Source of the DNA: an uncultured Selenomonadaceae bacterium
Lineage (GTDB): Bacteria > Bacillota > Negativicutes > Selenomonadales > Selenomonadaceae
DNA: 32,307 nucleotides
Direction: 5' to 3'
Assembly (NCBI GenBank): GCA_905234395.1
Contig: CAJOHG010000026.1
Location: 1 to 32,307 of the forward strand
Both the position numbers and the translations under genes were made by a program. This document shows positions 29,868 through 32,307 of the stretch, piece after piece. Each line of letters opens with the position of its first letter. Positions within the stretch are counted from its first letter, which is position 1. A model generated the notes under the pieces. The model did not search any database and was not told the origin of the DNA. It saw only the letters and a program-made list of their open reading frames with translations.

Positions 29868-32307
29868 ATGAGCTACAAAATCTCCGTCGTGACGCCTTTT
29901 TGCAACGTCGATATGAAAATGTTCCGCAAATGTTTTGAGTCGCTTAAAAATCAGACGCTCGGCTTTGAAAATATTCAATGGATTGTCGTCCTTCACAACA
30001 CGGCGCAAAAATATCACGAGGCGGTTCACGAGCTTTTGGACGGCTTTGAAAATGTTATCGTCAAGCGGCTGGACAACGACATAAAAAATCCTTCGCCGCC
30101 GCGCAATTTGGGAATGAAACTTGCAACCGCGCCTTATTTGGGATTTTTGGACGCCGACGACGGTTACACGCCGCAAGCTTTGGAGAAGTCACTTTATCAT
30201 TTGCAGAAGACGAATTCGCAAATCGTGACGTTCCGCCGCCAATACGAACTTGAACGCGATGACCTCATGCCGTGGACTGAGCTTGTATTGTGGGATCAGA
30301 CGCAAGAAGAAATTGTAATTGACCGCGAGCATTGGGACGATAAAAAAATGTTCAGCGGACTTTGGGCGATAACGACTTCGCGACTTTACGACAGAAATTT
30401 TTTGAGCAGCAACGATATCACTTTCGACGAAACGCTAAACTACGGCGAAGGCGTGCATTTCCTTATCGCGGCTTACGGCAAGGCTGACAGAGTTTGTTAC
30501 CTGCCGCAATTTATCGGTTACAATTATTTTATCAACAGCGGTTCGATTGTTCAGAGCATGAAGAAAAAATCCGGCGCGATGATTGTTTCCTACGCCGCAA
30601 GTCTCAAAAAAGTTTTCGACGCGGGCTTTCGCAACGGAATTTATATGGATTGGATGCTTGCCGCGCTTTTAACGATGTATTCAAGCGTTTTGGTGCACAC
30701 GAAAAATTTGACACTCGCCGAACGATTCAAGATTAAAGAAATTCTTGAGCCTTACGTTCACATGATTCCGCTCCTTCCGGTCACGAAGATTGATTCGGCG
30801 GAAACAGTCCGCACGTATTACGAATTGCCGCGCGAAGTCATTTTGCAGCCCGAAAATTTTTCGGACGGCTCTCAAGTGCAGAGCATTTGGAACGGACAAA
30901 AAATCTTGACCGAAATTCTTCGCCGCAACCAAAATACCGATTACGGGCAGCATTATCAATTTGCGTCGTTGCACACGGCGGAAGGTTATCAAGCGCGAGT
31001 ACCGTTGAGCGATTATGAAACTTACGCGCCGTTTGTCGAACTTCAAACAAAAGTCGGAGAGAGTTGCATTTCAACTGCCGAGCCTGTGCCGTATTATTTG
31101 CTGACTTCTTCAACGACGGGCAAGACGCGATTAATTCAAACGACGCAACGACATTTCCAACCGTACCTTGACGCCTTTGCAAAAATCGTCCGCGACAAAA
31201 CGACCTTCGCATTGTTTGAAAGTCTGCCGATGAAAAAAAGTTACAACGACAAATCGTTTTTGAATTCGGTTTCGGGAATGGTGCTGTCGGAATTTTTCCG
31301 CTATGAACGAAACACATTGGCGAGCTTGAACGCAAAATTCACGTCGCCGGAAAATTTGATGTTCCCGCAAGAAGCAATGGACACGATGTATTTGCGGCTG
31401 TTGTTCGCGCTGAAAGAACGTGACGTTGAGCAAATATTTTCGCCGTTCACGTGGAGCATCGTCGAGGCGTTCGCGTTCCTTGAAAACAATTGGTCGGCAC
31501 TTTGCAACGACATTGAACTCGGACGAATAACTTTCGCGCTGGACGTTCCCGAAAAATTTTTGCGCTCACTGAACGGCTTTTTGTTGCCCGATAAAGTTCG
31601 TGCCGATGAGTTGCGTGAAATTTTCCGTGAAGGTTTTGATAAGCCTGTCGCTCAACGCATTTGGAAAAAGCTCAATCAAATTATCGCGGCGGGAACGGGC
31701 AGTTTCAAAATTTACACCGCGCAAATGAAACGCTACATCGGCGACGTTAAGCACTCGAACGGATTTTTTGCCTCGTCGGAAATGTTGATGGGCAGAGCGA
31801 TTGACGGCGACAACTACGAATTGATTCCCGATTTGAATTTTTATGAGTTCCTGCCCGTCGACGACACGCGCCCGATTTTTTTGAGTGATGTTGAAGTCGG
31901 CAAAGACTACGAAATTATTTTGACGAACCAGGCGGGACTTTATCGTTATCGCACGGAAGATATTGTTCGCGTCGTGGAATGCGGCGGCGGCAAATTGATT
32001 TTCTCATACGTCGGGCGCAAAAACGACACGCTGAAACTTTTGACGGCGAGCATTTCCGAAAATGACATTTACGAGACGCTTGCCGAGGTCGAAGAGAAAT
32101 TTAACGTGAGCATTGTCGATTTTGCATTCTTCGCCGAAAACGAACGCTTGAGGATTTTGTTGGAGCCGAAGAAAACTTTCAACGGAGACATGACGGAAAT
32201 TATCTCTGCGATTGACGAAACTCTTTGCCGCAAAAATTTTTCATACGCCGCCGCACGAAAAAATAATTTGCCGTGTTGCAAAGTCGATTGGAATCAAGTA
32301 CAGACGC
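29868..32307 (+). CDS. GT2 glycosyltransferase fused to a GH3-type acyl-adenylate domain, 3' end beyond window
   Basis: The frame is open from ATG 29868 (3 bases after dpaL) to the window end, at least 813 codons with no stop on my reading. Residues about 1-290 are a family-2 glycosyltransferase: start YKISVVTPFCN, and the D95-A-D97-D98 motif in FLDADDGYTP that binds metal and nucleotide sugar. From about residue 325 the protein resembles the GH3 (auxin-responsive promoter, PF03321) adenylate-forming family: DYGQHYQF, the phosphate loop LLTSSTTGKTRLIQ (about 412-424), NQAGLYRYRTEDIVRV (about 687-700) and FSYVGRKNDTLKL (about 710-722). Plant GH3 enzymes join amino acids to acyl acids through an acyl-AMP intermediate. 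This protein may glycosylate and amidate the same product. Function is inferred; domain families are fairly secure. Confidence 0.85.
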   Translation, partial: MSYKISVVTPFCNVDMKMFRKCFESLKNQTLGFENIQWIVVLHNTAQKYHEAVHELLDGFENVIVKRLDNDIKNPSPPRNLGMKLATAPYLGFLDADDGYTPQALEKSLYHLQKTNSQIVTFRRQYELERDDLMPWTELVLWDQTQEEIVIDREHWDDKKMFSGLWAITTSRLYDRNFLSSNDITFDETLNYGEGVHFLIAAYGKADRVCYLPQFIGYNYFINSGSIVQSMKKKSGAMIVSYAASLKKVFDAGFRNGIYMDWMLAALLTMYSSVLVHTKNLTLAERFKIKEILEPYVHMIPLLPVTKIDSAETVRTYYELPREVILQPENFSDGSQVQSIWNGQKILTEILRRNQNTDYGQHYQFASLHTAEGYQARVPLSDYETYAPFVELQTKVGESCISTAEPVPYYLLTSSTTGKTRLIQTTQRHFQPYLDAFAKIVRDKTTFALFESLPMKKSYNDKSFLNSVSGMVLSEFFRYERNTLASLNAKFTSPENLMFPQEAMDTMYLRLLFALKERDVEQIFSPFTWSIVEAFAFLENNWSALCNDIELGRITFALDVPEKFLRSLNGFLLPDKVRADELREIFREGFDKPVAQRIWKKLNQIIAAGTGSFKIYTAQMKRYIGDVKHSNGFFASSEMLMGRAIDGDNYELIPDLNFYEFLPVDDTRPIFLSDVEVGKDYEIILTNQAGLYRYRTEDIVRVVECGGGKLIFSYVGRKNDTLKLLTASISENDIYETLAEVEEKFNVSIVDFAFFAENERLRILLEPKKTFNGDMTEIISAIDETLCRKNFSYAAARKNNLPCCKVDWNQVQT

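Overview
The window looks like chromosome from an anaerobic, flagellated Firmicute, most probably of the Negativicutes (Selenomonas-like). This is inferred from the flagellin sequence, the yggS-sepF-ylmH-divIVA-lspA order typical of Firmicutes, the lactate permease and the DXP-pathway gene ispG. It is not proven by any marker such as rRNA. No tRNA, rRNA, CRISPR array, phage or IS element was seen.

Layout. 1-1024: 3' part of a flagellin gene. 1127-3380: a forward run of a DUF2232 membrane protein, a Cof-type HAD phosphatase, a 32-aa membrane peptide and a coiled-coil membrane protein. 3361-4119 (reverse): a SpoU/TrmH RNA methyltransferase. 4173-6436: a stand-alone HMA metal-binding protein overlapping a CadA/ZntA-like P-type ATPase whose last 61 codons plus stop are duplicated in tandem. 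6461-7522: ispG. 7543-10597: a compact peptide-modification (RiPP) locus with a promoter, a 60-aa precursor peptide, an attenuator terminator, a radical SAM/SPASM protein, a second radical SAM protein and an NPP-type methyltransferase. 10616-11956 (reverse): a DeoR regulator and two small membrane proteins. 12095-14499: three tandem paralogous amino-acid-binding lipoproteins. 14516-15862 (reverse): a MATE transporter. 16009-17025: a membrane acyltransferase with a G9 tract.

17040-24059 (reverse): the cell-division and envelope run yggS, sepF, ylmH, DUF697-like, divIVA, lspA, rluD and lctP. It is interrupted by two copies of an intergenic hairpin repeat and closed by an intrinsic terminator. 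24234-27424 (forward): ROK kinase, metN, metI and a Tat-exported PGRP-type amidase. 27500-32307 (forward): galU, two truncated copies of the start of dpaL, intact dpaL, and an unusual fusion of a family-2 glycosyltransferase to a GH3 (acyl-acid-amido synthetase-like) domain that runs off the window.

Most interesting points. (1) The putative RiPP locus has a precursor ending in CWGDHADHCNTY, which contains three back-to-back aromatic-X-D/N triads (WGD, HAD, HCN). Its promoter has an AT-dinucleotide repeat between -35 and -10, suggesting phase-variable expression. (2) The GT2-GH3 fusion protein is an uncommon architecture. (3) Two separate gene boundaries carry in-frame tandem partial gene duplications whose differences are largely synonymous. 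These look like scars of recombination with diverged alleles rather than recent slippage.
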